A stretch of DNA of 64,000 nt from GCA-2748575 sp965222725 (GCA_965222725.1 OZ244969.1:3534001-3598000); one strand, 5' to 3'. Positions 35,246 to 44,463 are shown, counted from the first letter of the stretch. A program made the numbers and translations. Notes: generated from the sequence alone by a model not told the origin.

Positions 35246-36805
35246 ATGACCAGTCAACCACCGATTCAGCCAGCCGCGGATCAGTCACTGGAGCAAGTAG
35301 ATGTCGCCATTATCGGCGCAGGATTTGGCGGGCTGTGCATGGCCATCAAGTTACTGGAAGCCGGCAATCGCCGTTTTGTGATTCTGGAAAAGGCCCATGA
35401 AGTGGGTGGTACCTGGCGGGACAATTCCTATCCGGGCTGCGCCTGTGATGTGCAATCACACATGTATTCCTATTCCTTTGAAGGCAACCCGGACTGGACC
35501 AAGCGCTACGCTCCCTGGTACGAAATCCAGAATTACATTCTGGAGGTAGTGGAAAAGTATAACCTGCGTCCCTTTATTCGCTTTAATCAGGAAGTCACGG
35601 GCGCCGAATTTGATGAATTCACTGCACAGTGGACGGTAAATACTGGCGATGGCCAGCGTTTGCAGGCCAATCATGTGGTGATGGCATCGGGCCCGCTGCA
35701 TGTACCCCAGATCCCCAATATCAAAGGGCTGGATAAATTCAAGGGCAAGGTGTTCCACTCCGCCCAATGGGATCACAACTATAACCTGCATGGTAAAAAG
35801 GTGGTGTCTATAGGCACCGGCGGCAGCGCCATTCAGTATGTGCCGGAAATTGCCCCGGATGTAGAGCAGCTGTATGTGTTCCAGCGTACGCCGGCCTGGG
35901 TTATTCCCCGGGACGAGCGCAAATACAGCAAACTGGAAAAAATGGCGTTCAAGCGTTTTCCGTCCCTGCGCAAACTCCACCGGGCGCGCCTTTACTGGAG
36001 TAACGAATCGCGGGTCTGGCCCATGTTTAATCCGGCGATTGCCAAAGTGGGCGGAGAACTGGTGAAACGTTTTATCCGCTACCAGGTGAAGGATCCCAAA
36101 CTGGCGGAAAAGCTGACGCCGGATTACACCCTGGGCTGCAAACGGGTGCTGATTTCCAACAAGTACTATCCCACCTTCAACCGCGACAACGTGGAGCTGG
36201 TGACGGATGGCATTCAGGAAGTGAAGGAACACAGCATAGTGACCAGCGACGGAGTAGAGCGCGAAGCAGACTGCATTATTCTGGGCACCGGTTTTGTGGT
36301 GGATCCTCGTGTCTATATGCGTGATACCCCGGTGATTGGCTTGCATGGCCAGGACCTGCGGGACACCTGGAAAGATGCCGCCGAAGCTTATCTGGGAATT
36401 AATGTACCGCAATTCCCCAACCTGCATTTGCTGGTGGGCCCCAATACCGGTCTGGGCCACAACTCCATTATTTTTATGATTGAGGCCCAGGTAAATTACA
36501 TCATGGATGCGCTGGCAAAAATGAAGCAGCGTAAAGCGGATATTCTGGATGTTAAGCAGGATGCCCTGACGCGGTTTTCCAATGAAGTGCAGGAACAATT
36601 ACAGGGCACCGTGTGGACTTCCGGCTGTAACAGCTGGTACCAGCAGGCGGACGGAAAGAACACGGCCCTTTGGCCTTTTTCCACCTGGCGCTACTGGTTG
36701 CGTACCCGCAAGGTTCCGACGGAAGACTATCTGTTTCTGAAAGCCGGAAAAAATACCGCACAATCCAAAAGAAAAACGCAAACTGCTGCCGTAGCTCAGG
36801 GCTGA
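35246..36805 (+). CDS. flavin-containing monooxygenase, Baeyer-Villiger type
   Basis: This 519-residue class B flavoprotein monooxygenase has an FAD-binding motif GAGFGGLCMAIKL, the stretch GGTWRDNSYPGCACD found in type I Baeyer-Villiger enzymes, a fingerprint FKGKVFHSAQWDH (FxGxxxHxxxW with Asp where Pro is usual), and an NADPH-binding motif GTGGSAIQ. It should insert oxygen into a ketone or oxidise a heteroatom using NADPH; the substrate is unknown. TGAGG precedes the ATG. The divergent AraC gene is the likely activator. Confidence 0.92.
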   Translation: MTSQPPIQPAADQSLEQVDVAIIGAGFGGLCMAIKLLEAGNRRFVILEKAHEVGGTWRDNSYPGCACDVQSHMYSYSFEGNPDWTKRYAPWYEIQNYILEVVEKYNLRPFIRFNQEVTGAEFDEFTAQWTVNTGDGQRLQANHVVMASGPLHVPQIPNIKGLDKFKGKVFHSAQWDHNYNLHGKKVVSIGTGGSAIQYVPEIAPDVEQLYVFQRTPAWVIPRDERKYSKLEKMAFKRFPSLRKLHRARLYWSNESRVWPMFNPAIAKVGGELVKRFIRYQVKDPKLAEKLTPDYTLGCKRVLISNKYYPTFNRDNVELVTDGIQEVKEHSIVTSDGVEREADCIILGTGFVVDPRVYMRDTPVIGLHGQDLRDTWKDAAEAYLGINVPQFPNLHLLVGPNTGLGHNSIIFMIEAQVNYIMDALAKMKQRKADILDVKQDALTRFSNEVQEQLQGTVWTSGCNSWYQQADGKNTALWPFSTWRYWLRTRKVPTEDYLFLKAGKNTAQSKRKTQTAAVAQG

Positions 36806-36830
36806 CCGTAGCGGGTGTAAGCTTGGTGGA

Positions 36831-36877
36831 GCAAGATTCTTGCGTTAACGTTTCTTGCGTTAACGCAAGAATCTTGC
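36831..36877. repeat. perfect 20-bp inverted repeat with nested 14-bp direct repeat
   Basis: The left arm 36831-36850 and right arm 36858-36877 are exact reverse complements around a 7-nt loop TTTCTTG. Inside, TTCTTGCGTTAACG occurs twice in tandem, and each copy contains the palindrome GTTAAC. No T-run follows, so it is not a simple terminator. It lies 26 bp after the monooxygenase stop. The transcribed hairpin would be very stable and could protect the 3' end. Confidence 0.85.
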
Positions 36878-36915
36878 CATATAGAAGGTACTGGCCTGCG
36901 CACGGGGCCGTACGC

Positions 36916-36966
36916 AAAAACCGGAGTGTCTGTTGAATTGTCAATCAGGGGCACTCCGGTTTTTTT
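36916..36966. terminator. bidirectional terminator between monooxygenase gene and czcA
   Basis: AAAAACCGGAGTG pairs with CACTCCGGTTTTT around a 23-nt loop and is followed by further T. The A-run on the left allows use from the czc side as well. Confidence 0.87.
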
Positions 36967-36978
36967 GTTGCAGGAACC

Positions 36979-39900
36979 TCAGGCCTGCGCTGGTTTTTTA
37001 CTGTGGGCCCAGTGATACAGCACCGGTAACACCACCAGCGTCAGCAGCGTAGAGGAAATGATGCCGCCAATAACGACCGTTGCCAGTGGCCGTTGCACTT
37101 CGGCACCGGTGCCCGTATTCAGTGCCATGGGAATAAAGCCCAGACTGGCCACCAGTGCCGTCATCAGCACCGGGCGCAGGCGGGTAATGGCACCGCTGAT
37201 CACCGCCTGATAAAGATCCTGGTTCTGATGCCCCTTGTTCTGATGCCTATGGTTCTGATGCCTACGGTTCTGATGCAATAGATCCCTTATAAAAGCCACC
37301 ATCACCAGCCCGTTCAGCACCGCCACACCGGACAGGGCGATAAAGCCAACCCCAGCAGATATGGACAGGGGCATATCCCGTAACCAGAGTGATACTATGC
37401 CGCCGGTGAGTGCCAGGGGAACACCGCTGAAAATAATCAGGGCATCTTTTAACGACGCAAAGGCCATGACCAGCAGGCCCAGTATCAGTAGCAGGGTAAC
37501 GGGTACCACAATGCCAAGTCGCTGACTGGCGGACTCAAGCTGTTCAAAGGTGCCGCCGTAATCCAGCCAGTATCCCGGGGGCATTGCCACCTCTGTTTTA
37601 ATTTTCTGCTGCACGTCTGTCACAAAGCTGCCCAGGTCACGGCCCCTCACATTGGTGGTGACCACGATACGTCGCTTGCCGTTTTCCCGGCTGATTTGTG
37701 CGGGGCCCGGTGACAGGTCCAGTGTGGCCACTTCTTCCAGAGGCACATAATCGCCGTCAGGAAGAGGCACAGGCAAGTAGGCTAACCGATCGATATCACG
37801 GCGCAGGTTTTCCGGCAGCCGTACCATCAGTTCAAAGCGCCGGTCGCCTTCATAAAGAATGCCGGCGGACTCACCACCGATGGCGGCCGATACCCAGTCC
37901 TGCAACTCCATCAGATTCAGACCGTAACGGCCCAGTGCGGTACGGTCGGGAATAACCGACAGGGTGGGCAGGCCATCCACCTGTTCCACTCTGGCATCGG
38001 CGGCTCCACTGGTGCTGCGGACAACAGCCAGTATGTCGTTGGCGGTTTTCAACAGCTGATCCAGATCATCACCGAACACTTTAATGCCGACATCAGCCCG
38101 CACGCCCGAGATCAGTTCGTTAAAACGCATCTGAATGGGCTGGGTAAACTCGTAGTTGTTGCCGGGCAGTTCCTTCAATGCCAATTCCATTTCGGATACA
38201 AGCTGCGCTTTGGTTTTGTCAGGGTCCGGCCACTGGTCTTGTGGTTTCAAAATCACAAAATTGTCGGCAACGTTGGGCGGCATGGGATCGGTCGCTACCT
38301 CGGCAGTACCCAGCCGGGCGAACACTTTATCCACTTCCGGAAAAGCTTTAATCCGTTGTTCCAGCACCTCCTGCATGGCCACCGATTGTTCCAGCCCGGT
38401 GCCGGGTATACGCATGGCGTGCAGGGCAATATCACCTTCGTTCAGTTGCGGAACAAATTCAGACCCCAGTGTGGTGGCAAGCCAAAGACTTGCACATACC
38501 ATTAACCCGGCCACACCCAGTACCAGCCAGCGAAGTTTGAGCGCTGCCACCAGTAATGGCTGATACAGCTTTTTTCCACTGCGGATGACGGGGCTTTCCT
38601 TTTCACTGATCTTGCCTTTCATTAACACGGCCACTGCGGCAGGCACCAGAGTGAGCGACAGCACCATGGCAGAAAGCAACGCCATCACCACAGTGGCCGC
38701 CATGGGGTGGAACATTTTGCCTTCCACGCCGGTGAGCGAAAAAATCGGAATATACACCACGGTAATAATGGCAATGCCGAACAGGCTGGGGCGTATCACT
38801 TCCGAGGTGGCCTCGTAAACGGTGTCAAGGCGTTCCCGCAGTGTTTGCAGCCGCCCCTGTTGTTGCTGTGCTTCCGACAAACGGCGTACGGCGTTTTCCA
38901 CAATGATGACGGCGCCGTCCACAATCAGACCAAAGTCCAGCGCGCCCAGGCTCATCAGGTTGGCGGAAACACCACTGCGCACCATGCCCGTTATAGTCAT
39001 CAGCATGGACAGGGGGATGACTGACGCGGTGATTAACGCCGCCCGTAGATTTCCCAGTAACAAAAACAGTACCACTATTACCAGCAGTGCACCTTCCAGC
39101 AGGTTTTTGGTCACGGTGGCAATGGCCTTGTCCACCAGTGCGGTGCGGTCGTACACCGGTGTGGCGACTACACCATCCGGCAGGGAATCCTGAATCGTCT
39201 CCAGTTTTTCGGACACCGCCTTGGCCACTGTCCGGGAGTTTTCACCGATCAGCATCATGGCGGTGCCAAGCACGGTTTCCTCGCCATTTTGGGTTGCGGC
39301 ACCGGAGCGTAATTCCTTGCCGATACCGATGTCTGCCACATCGTGAATCTTGATTGGCACGTTCTGATGCTCGGTAATAATCACGTTGCCGATATCTTCC
39401 GGCGTGCCTAACTGACCGGGAGAGCGCACCAGCAGTTGCTGACCATTTTTTTCGATATAGCCGGCGCCGCGATTGGCGTTGTTCGACTGCAGCGCAGCAA
39501 CCAGATCGTTAATGCTCACCTGGTAATACAGCAGTTTTTTGGGATCCGGTAACACATGGTATTGCTTGGCGTGCCCGCCGATGCTGTTCACTTCCACCAC
39601 GCCCTTTACCTGTGACAGTTGCGGCTTGATAATCCAGTCCTGAATTTCCCGCAGGGCGGTGGTGTCGTAAGGGGAACCGTCTGTCTGGCGGGCATCGGGA
39701 AGGGCGGTGACCGTGTACATAAAAATCTCGCCCAGCCCGGTGGTGACAGGCCCCATTTTCGGTTCAATGCCTGGCGGCAGCAGGCTTTTGATAGCGCCCA
39801 GCCGGGTATTGATAAGATTACGGGCAAAATAGATATCGGTGCCTTCTTCAAAAACCACCGTAACCTGTGATAACCCATAACGGGACAATGACCGGGTGTA

Positions 39901-40140
39901 CGCCAGCCCGGGCAATCCATAGAGCGCCGTTTCCACCGGGTAGGTGATGCGTTGTTCCGACTCCAGTGGTGAATAGCCGGGTGCGGCGGTGTTGATCTGC
40001 ACCTGTACGTTGGTGATATCCGGCACGGCATCAATGGGCAGCTGCTGATAGCTCCAGGTTCCAAGTGCAACAATAACCAGGGTCAGGCTCAGAAAAAGAT
40101 ACCGCCTGGCGATAGCCATTTTTAAAATGGATTCAATCAT
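36979..40140 (-). CDS. czcA: heavy-metal efflux RND pump, CzcA-like
   Basis: This 1053-residue inner-membrane RND transporter is driven by protons and moves divalent metals through the CzcB/CzcC parts encoded upstream. The membrane motif DFGLIVDGAVIIVEN has the D..D..E pattern of the Co/Zn/Cd/Ni (HME-1/2/3) group, unlike the Cu/Ag (CusA) type. The N-terminus shows the usual ARRYLFLSLTLVIVALGTW helix. An insert of four HQNxx repeats sits at about residues 955-974 in a cytoplasmic loop between conserved GLVMVAFIRDLL and LRPVLMTALVASLGF, where relatives have a short charged loop. It starts 10 bp after the czcB stop and ends near a terminator. Confidence 0.93.
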   Translation of the reverse strand: MIESILKMAIARRYLFLSLTLVIVALGTWSYQQLPIDAVPDITNVQVQINTAAPGYSPLESEQRITYPVETALYGLPGLAYTRSLSRYGLSQVTVVFEEGTDIYFARNLINTRLGAIKSLLPPGIEPKMGPVTTGLGEIFMYTVTALPDARQTDGSPYDTTALREIQDWIIKPQLSQVKGVVEVNSIGGHAKQYHVLPDPKKLLYYQVSINDLVAALQSNNANRGAGYIEKNGQQLLVRSPGQLGTPEDIGNVIITEHQNVPIKIHDVADIGIGKELRSGAATQNGEETVLGTAMMLIGENSRTVAKAVSEKLETIQDSLPDGVVATPVYDRTALVDKAIATVTKNLLEGALLVIVVLFLLLGNLRAALITASVIPLSMLMTITGMVRSGVSANLMSLGALDFGLIVDGAVIIVENAVRRLSEAQQQQGRLQTLRERLDTVYEATSEVIRPSLFGIAIITVVYIPIFSLTGVEGKMFHPMAATVVMALLSAMVLSLTLVPAAVAVLMKGKISEKESPVIRSGKKLYQPLLVAALKLRWLVLGVAGLMVCASLWLATTLGSEFVPQLNEGDIALHAMRIPGTGLEQSVAMQEVLEQRIKAFPEVDKVFARLGTAEVATDPMPPNVADNFVILKPQDQWPDPDKTKAQLVSEMELALKELPGNNYEFTQPIQMRFNELISGVRADVGIKVFGDDLDQLLKTANDILAVVRSTSGAADARVEQVDGLPTLSVIPDRTALGRYGLNLMELQDWVSAAIGGESAGILYEGDRRFELMVRLPENLRRDIDRLAYLPVPLPDGDYVPLEEVATLDLSPGPAQISRENGKRRIVVTTNVRGRDLGSFVTDVQQKIKTEVAMPPGYWLDYGGTFEQLESASQRLGIVVPVTLLLILGLLVMAFASLKDALIIFSGVPLALTGGIVSLWLRDMPLSISAGVGFIALSGVAVLNGLVMVAFIRDLLHQNRRHQNHRHQNKGHQNQDLYQAVISGAITRLRPVLMTALVASLGFIPMALNTGTGAEVQRPLATVVIGGIISSTLLTLVVLPVLYHWAHSKKPAQA
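37222..37276 (-). repeat. 15-bp tandem repeat encoding HQNxx in czcA
   Basis: GTTCTGATGC (plus strand) recurs with exact 15-bp period at 37222, 37237, 37252 and 37267. The units encode HQNRR, HQNHR, HQNKG and HQNQD in the minus-strand pump. The in-frame period keeps the pump intact and adds four His-Gln-Asn triplets. Confidence 0.92.
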
Positions 40141-40150
40141 GGGTGGCCTC

Positions 40151-41050
40151 CTAGTGAACGTGTTCTGCAGCAGACTTTTCCATATCCGCTTTGATCAGAT
40201 AGCTGTTGCGGTTCACGTAGATCTGGCCCTTCTTAACACCTGACAACACTTCTACCCGATGGCCATCACTTCGCCCGGTGACCACAGGGGCAAACTCGAA
40301 ATGCTCGCCTTCTTTGATAAAAATGCCCTGTTGATCTTCCATGGTTTGTAACGCGGCTTTTTCTATCGTCAGAGGTGATGTGAATGAATCTGTCTGAATG
40401 CGGGCTTCCACCAGCAAGCCCGGAGACAATAACAACTGACGATTATCGAACTTTACTCTTGCCTGTTGATACGGTTTGCTCAGATGAGGAATGATGTGTT
40501 CAATCCGGCCGGACACGGTTTGCCCGTTGGTGAGCAGGGTTACCGGCAGGCCGGTGGTCACTGCTGCCTGCTGTGCAGGGTATATGCGTAACTCCGCCCA
40601 GAGCTCGCTGAAATCCGCAATGGAAAACAGTACCTGATCCCGGGTGACTTCGCCCTGATTGGCATGGCGCTGAATAATCACACCGGAAATGGGCGCATAG
40701 ACCGGATAGGTTTTCAGGCTCTGATTGGATTCCACTTCGGCCAGCAGGTCGCCCTGCTGTACGCGATCCCCTATGGTGCGTTTGACCGACAGAATCATGC
40801 CGCTGTAACGGGCGCGTACATGGCTGAGCTGTTCCGGGCCGGTGGTGAGGGAGCCATAGCTGGTGATGGTTTGTTGAATCATCCCGGCGGCAACGGTGGC
40901 TGTTCCTATGCCGACGTTTTCAGCCATGTGATCAGATATTCTTGTACTGTGGGATTCTTCGTGTTCATCGTCGTGATGATCATGGGGGCTTGCCTTTGCG
41001 GCCAGGGCAAAACCCAGCAACAGGCAGCTGATAATAATTCTGATGTTCAT
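40151..41050 (-). CDS. czcB: RND efflux periplasmic adaptor, CzcB-like
   Basis: This 299-residue membrane-fusion protein links CzcA to CzcC. It has a signal peptide (ISCLLLGFALAAKASP), an exposed His/Asp/Glu-rich segment right after the cleavage site (SPHDHHDDEHEESHS) that should bind metal ions, a lipoyl/barrel-sandwich region (DRVQQGDLLAEVESN...ISGVIIQRHANQGEV) and a C-terminal domain. It is shorter than classical CzcB. The ATG at 41050 follows AGGAAGC; the frame is open 22 codons upstream without an SD. A 62-bp gap separates it from czcC and 10 bp from czcA. Confidence 0.9.
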   Translation of the reverse strand: MNIRIIISCLLLGFALAAKASPHDHHDDEHEESHSTRISDHMAENVGIGTATVAAGMIQQTITSYGSLTTGPEQLSHVRARYSGMILSVKRTIGDRVQQGDLLAEVESNQSLKTYPVYAPISGVIIQRHANQGEVTRDQVLFSIADFSELWAELRIYPAQQAAVTTGLPVTLLTNGQTVSGRIEHIIPHLSKPYQQARVKFDNRQLLLSPGLLVEARIQTDSFTSPLTIEKAALQTMEDQQGIFIKEGEHFEFAPVVTGRSDGHRVEVLSGVKKGQIYVNRNSYLIKADMEKSAAEHVH

Positions 41051-41112
41051 GATGCTTCCTTTAATTGAATTCGTTAACGGGTATAGAACCAGGCGTGTTT
41101 TTGCGATGTCGC

Positions 41113-42384
41113 TCACTGGTTGGTGGTGCCATTGGTGTGAGCAAGTGGCTGTGCAATCAGGGTTTCAATCACCGATTGATTGGTCAGCACAGCGGCGGCG
41201 TTGTTTATCCGTTGTTGTTTGGCGCCCAGCAGTTCCTGTTGTGCGGTAATCCAGTCCTGATAATTGCTCAGGCCACTGTCATAGGATTCGCGGGTGGTCT
41301 TGAGTGCCTGCTCCAGATTCGGAATCACCATAGCGTTCAGCTGTCGGTAGGTTTCCAGATGTTGCCGGTACAGTGACAGGGCCGAGAAGAGTTGCCGTCG
41401 TAAACGAACCAGGGTGTCTTCCCGGGTAAACGCAGTTTGCTGTTGCCGGGCCTTTGCGGCCGCAACGGATGCGCGGTTGCGATCTGCTGACAGCAACGGC
41501 AGCGAAATGCCGGCTACCAGCGATTGATCGCCGGGTCCGTTTTCATGCCGGATGCCTACACGCCAGCCCAGGTCCGCACGGTTGGCAGCTTCCGCCAGCT
41601 GAACTTCCGCGTGCTTCAGGCGGGCCTCGCTGGCAAGTGCGCTTACTAACGGTGAGGCTTGTGCCTGCTGGAAAAGCTGCTCCAGTGATGCGGGGCTTTT
41701 AAACCCGAACAGATTTCCCTGAACATGCTTGAAATCCGGTTCACTGGCACCCCAGAAAGCCGCCAATGCCATATGCTGACGGTTTTGTTGATGAACCAGA
41801 TTTGCCAGATGAATCCTGGCCTGCGCCAATTGTGCGCGGGCCCGGCCCAGTTCAGCGTCGGAGGCACCGCCCTGGTCGGCGCGGCGGCTAACGGCGCTGA
41901 CCAGATAGCGGGAAATTTCCACGGACTCCTGTGCCAGTGTTATTTCCTGTGCTGTAGTCAGCGCCCTGATAAAGGCCTGCGTCAGATCGCCCAGCACATC
42001 CAGTGTCTCTGTTTGTTGCTGAGCCTGGAGGTGGGCTGATTGTGCGTCGGCTACCCGCACTCTGGCGTTCCGTTTGCCGCCGAGTTCCAGCACAGATGAC
42101 AGGGCAACGGTCAGTTCGGCCTGATCCGTTCCCCGGGCGTTGCCGCTGCCGGCCAGGTTTTCCAGCTCGACGTTCAGTTGATAACCCGGTGTTAATGCAG
42201 CCTGGTTGCGCTGTGCTTTCCGGGTTTCCCGGGCCCAGGGGAGCCCTTGCAGATAAGGGTTGTTGTTCAGGGTGTTGCTAATGGCTTGCTCCAGGTTAAG
42301 AGTGCCGTTTTCCGCGGGCGCACTGGCCCACAGGGAAGGGCATAGCAATATGCACCCCAATAAAAGGGTAAATAAAACTTTCAT
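41113..42384 (-). CDS. czcC: TolC-family outer-membrane channel, CzcC-like
   Basis: This 423-residue outer membrane factor has a signal peptide (MKVLFTLLLGCILLCPSLWA) followed by two OEP repeats rich in Ala, Gln and Leu, with the long amphipathic helices typical of TolC channels (LNLEQAISNTLNNNPYLQG; YDSGLSNYQDWITAQQELLGAKQQRINN). It has no lipobox. It forms the exit duct for the CzcBA pump. Gene order (small His-rich protein, C, B, A) matches czcICBA. Confidence 0.92.
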   Translation of the reverse strand: MKVLFTLLLGCILLCPSLWASAPAENGTLNLEQAISNTLNNNPYLQGLPWARETRKAQRNQAALTPGYQLNVELENLAGSGNARGTDQAELTVALSSVLELGGKRNARVRVADAQSAHLQAQQQTETLDVLGDLTQAFIRALTTAQEITLAQESVEISRYLVSAVSRRADQGGASDAELGRARAQLAQARIHLANLVHQQNRQHMALAAFWGASEPDFKHVQGNLFGFKSPASLEQLFQQAQASPLVSALASEARLKHAEVQLAEAANRADLGWRVGIRHENGPGDQSLVAGISLPLLSADRNRASVAAAKARQQQTAFTREDTLVRLRRQLFSALSLYRQHLETYRQLNAMVIPNLEQALKTTRESYDSGLSNYQDWITAQQELLGAKQQRINNAAAVLTNQSVIETLIAQPLAHTNGTTNQ

Positions 42385-42439
42385 CAGATATCCTTTGCGA
42401 TTGCCTGAAAAGTATTGGCTTGTGAGTCAGAGCAAAGGA

Positions 42440-42796
42440 CTAAAGAATGGGAGGGGGATTGTCAGGGCTGTCGGATCGGGAAAGATAAAAAACCTGATAT
42501 TCCCAGCGAGCATTGCCCGGGCTTGCCGGCTTTTGTTGATGATGCTGGCTGGCGACAAAGAAATGCGCGATACCGTGGCAGTGACAACAATGATGGCAAT
42601 CGTAAGCGTTGACGTCAGGGTTCTGAAAAGTCTTTTCCGTGTGTTCCGGGTGATCCTGCGACACGGCAATATGTTCGCTGCCGGATTGATGCAACTGGTG
42701 CATGTCTGCCACTGCATAAATGGATTGCAGTGTCATTAATGCTGTCAGGAAGCAGAGCAATGTACGTTTGGCCGCGGTCATTGAATAACGGATCAT
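42440..42796 (-). CDS. small His/Cys-rich exported protein (CzcI-like position)
   Basis: This 118-residue protein has a signal peptide (LLCFLTALMTLQSIYAVA) and a mature part rich in His and Cys: HQLHQSGSEH, DHPEHTE, and above all DCHHCCHCHG, a likely metal-binding centre. It precedes czcC by 55 bp, where czcI lies in related operons, and could act as a periplasmic metal buffer or sensor. I assign it by position and composition, not by a recognised domain. No strong SD is seen before the ATG at 42796; a second ATG is at 42781. Confidence 0.7.
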   Translation of the reverse strand: MIRYSMTAAKRTLLCFLTALMTLQSIYAVADMHQLHQSGSEHIAVSQDHPEHTEKTFQNPDVNAYDCHHCCHCHGIAHFFVASQHHQQKPASPGNARWEYQVFYLSRSDSPDNPPPIL

Positions 42797-42876
42797 GTCT
42801 CGGTAAAGGAAGGGGTAAGATTACCAGAAAGGCCGCAGAGTTCCCAACCTTCAATAAATCCTGTCCATCTATAAAA

Positions 42877-42912
42877 ACAAACCCCGGCATTCACAAAGAA
42901 AACCGGGGTTTA
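42877..42912 (-). terminator. terminator after nhaD
   Basis: AAACCCCGG pairs with CCGGGGTTT around a 15-nt loop, 53-88 bp past the nhaD stop. On the minus strand the stem is followed by TTTTTAT. Confidence 0.8.
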
Positions 42913-42964
42913 TGCTGGTCGCTGGCGGCTGCCCGCTCTGGCAGCTGCCAAATCCGGCTGTAAG

Positions 42965-44353
42965 CTAGCCGTTAATCAGATAGTGCGTATAGATACTGGC
43001 GGCATACCCCAGGCCTATGGCCCAACTCCACTTGAGGTGGCTGAAAAAGGTATACATGCCCTGGGACTGGCCCATCAGCGCAACGCCGGCAGCAGAACCG
43101 ACCGACAGAAGGCTACCGCCAACACCGGCTGTCATGGTTACCAGCAGCCATTGGTAATGGCTCATGTCCGGGTTCATGGTGAGAATGGCGAACATTACCG
43201 GAATGTTATCCACCACTGCAGACAGTAAACCGGCAACGATATTGGCCACTGTAGGGCCCCAGCCGTCGTACATAAAGTGTGATACCAGCGACAGATAACC
43301 CAAAGTACCCAGGCCGCCGACACAGAAAATAACACCAAAAAAGAACAGCAGTGTATCCCATTCGGCGCGGGCCACTTTGTTAAAGATATTGAATTCATCA
43401 ATATTGGGATCAATACGTTTTTCTGACATCTTGATGTAGTAAGAATAAAAGAAGAGGTAAGACAAACCGGTCATCATGCCCAGAAAAGGCGGCAGATGCA
43501 GCAGCTGTTCAAAGCTGACCGCGGTGGCAATGGTGCACAGGAACAGAATGCAGATGGTAACGGCGCCGCGCTTCAGGTGAACATCTTCATCCATGGGCGT
43601 GGGTGTTTCATTGGGCACTGCCAGGCTCATAAAGAACGCCGGAATAACATAGTTAACGACCGCAGGAATAAAGAGCGCAAAGAATTCGAAGAAGGTGACA
43701 TGGCCGGACTGCCAGACCATCAGGGTGGTGATATCACCAAAGGGGCTGAAGGCGCCGCCGGCGTTGGCTGCTACCACAATGTTAACGAAGGAAATGGCAA
43801 CGTAAGAAGGCTTGTCGGCACCCACCGCCAATACAACGGCACCCATCAACAATGCCGTGGTGAGGTTATCGGCAACCGGCGAAATAAAGAAGGCCAGAAA
43901 TCCGGTAATCCAGAACAGTTTACGGTAGCTGAAACCTTTCTTGATAAGTGTGGCGCGCAGGGTTTCGAACACGTTCCGGTCGGTCATGGCGTTCACATAC
44001 ACCATGGCGGTGAGCAGGAACAGCAGCAGGGCGGAAAATTCCAGCAGGTTATGGCTGAGGGCTTGTTCCACGATATCGTGTGGGGCATCCACGCTTTGAG
44101 CGGCCAATGCCACCAGAACCCAGATAACGCCAGCGGCGGCAATCACCGGCTTGGATTTGCGCAGGTGAATGAATTCCTCGGCAATGACCAGGCCATAGGC
44201 CAGCACAAAAAGCACCAGCGCAACGATGCCGTACGTGGCGCCGGTCATGTTCAGGTTGGCAGCGGTTTCAGCGCCGGTTGAAGCAAACAGTGGCCGTATG
44301 GGTAACAGGGCCAGAAGGCAGGTCAGCAGTGTGATAATGCGGATATTCGACAC
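42965..44353 (-). CDS. nhaD: sodium:proton antiporter NhaD
   Basis: This 462-residue inner-membrane antiporter exchanges Na+ (or Li+) for H+. About 12 membrane segments are visible, with family stretches EEFIHLRKSKPVIAAAGVIW, FFISPVADNLTTALLMGAVV, NAGGAFSPFGDITTLMVWQ and LSAVVDNIPVMFAILTM. The start is GTG at 44353 with AGGAGA at good spacing; an upstream extension of 17 codons is Arg-rich and unlike the family. The leader (44387-44463) can fold into a three-way junction just before the ribosome binding site, which may control the gene. Such a transporter suits a marine or saline habitat. Confidence 0.94.
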   Translation of the reverse strand: MSNIRIITLLTCLLALLPIRPLFASTGAETAANLNMTGATYGIVALVLFVLAYGLVIAEEFIHLRKSKPVIAAAGVIWVLVALAAQSVDAPHDIVEQALSHNLLEFSALLLFLLTAMVYVNAMTDRNVFETLRATLIKKGFSYRKLFWITGFLAFFISPVADNLTTALLMGAVVLAVGADKPSYVAISFVNIVVAANAGGAFSPFGDITTLMVWQSGHVTFFEFFALFIPAVVNYVIPAFFMSLAVPNETPTPMDEDVHLKRGAVTICILFLCTIATAVSFEQLLHLPPFLGMMTGLSYLFFYSYYIKMSEKRIDPNIDEFNIFNKVARAEWDTLLFFFGVIFCVGGLGTLGYLSLVSHFMYDGWGPTVANIVAGLLSAVVDNIPVMFAILTMNPDMSHYQWLLVTMTAGVGGSLLSVGSAAGVALMGQSQGMYTFFSHLKWSWAIGLGYAASIYTHYLING

Positions 44354-44386
44354 GCGATTTCTCCTGATAAATAGGGGTGCATTTGA

Positions 44387-44463
44387 TAACGCCGTTCGGC
44401 GCACAGCACGCAGGAAATGCGTAATGCGAAGCGGTATGTGAAAGAGCGTTCACAGCGGCGTTA
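44387..44463 (-). ncRNA. candidate structured leader RNA of nhaD
   Basis: Transcribed from the minus strand, the leader can form three helices meeting at a junction. P1 pairs TAACGCCG (rc of 44456-44463) with CGGCGTTA (rc of 44387-44394). P2 is TGTGAA/TTCACA (44437-44454). P3 is ACGCA/TGCGT (44408-44422). The 3' strand of P1 can pair instead with the adjacent GCCG (the GCCGAACGGC hairpin at 44391-44400), giving two exclusive folds about 35 nt before the GTG. The layout suits a cis-acting switch, perhaps Na+-sensing, but I cannot match a known class. Confidence 0.42.

Noticed and set aside
35456..36598. 380-codon antisense frame in the flavin monooxygenase gene
   Set aside because: It lies wholly inside a gene with clear FAD and NADPH motifs, and no SD or family match supports it.
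36831..36877. Long hairpin read as an intrinsic terminator
   Set aside because: No T-run follows; a genuine terminator lies at 36916-36966.
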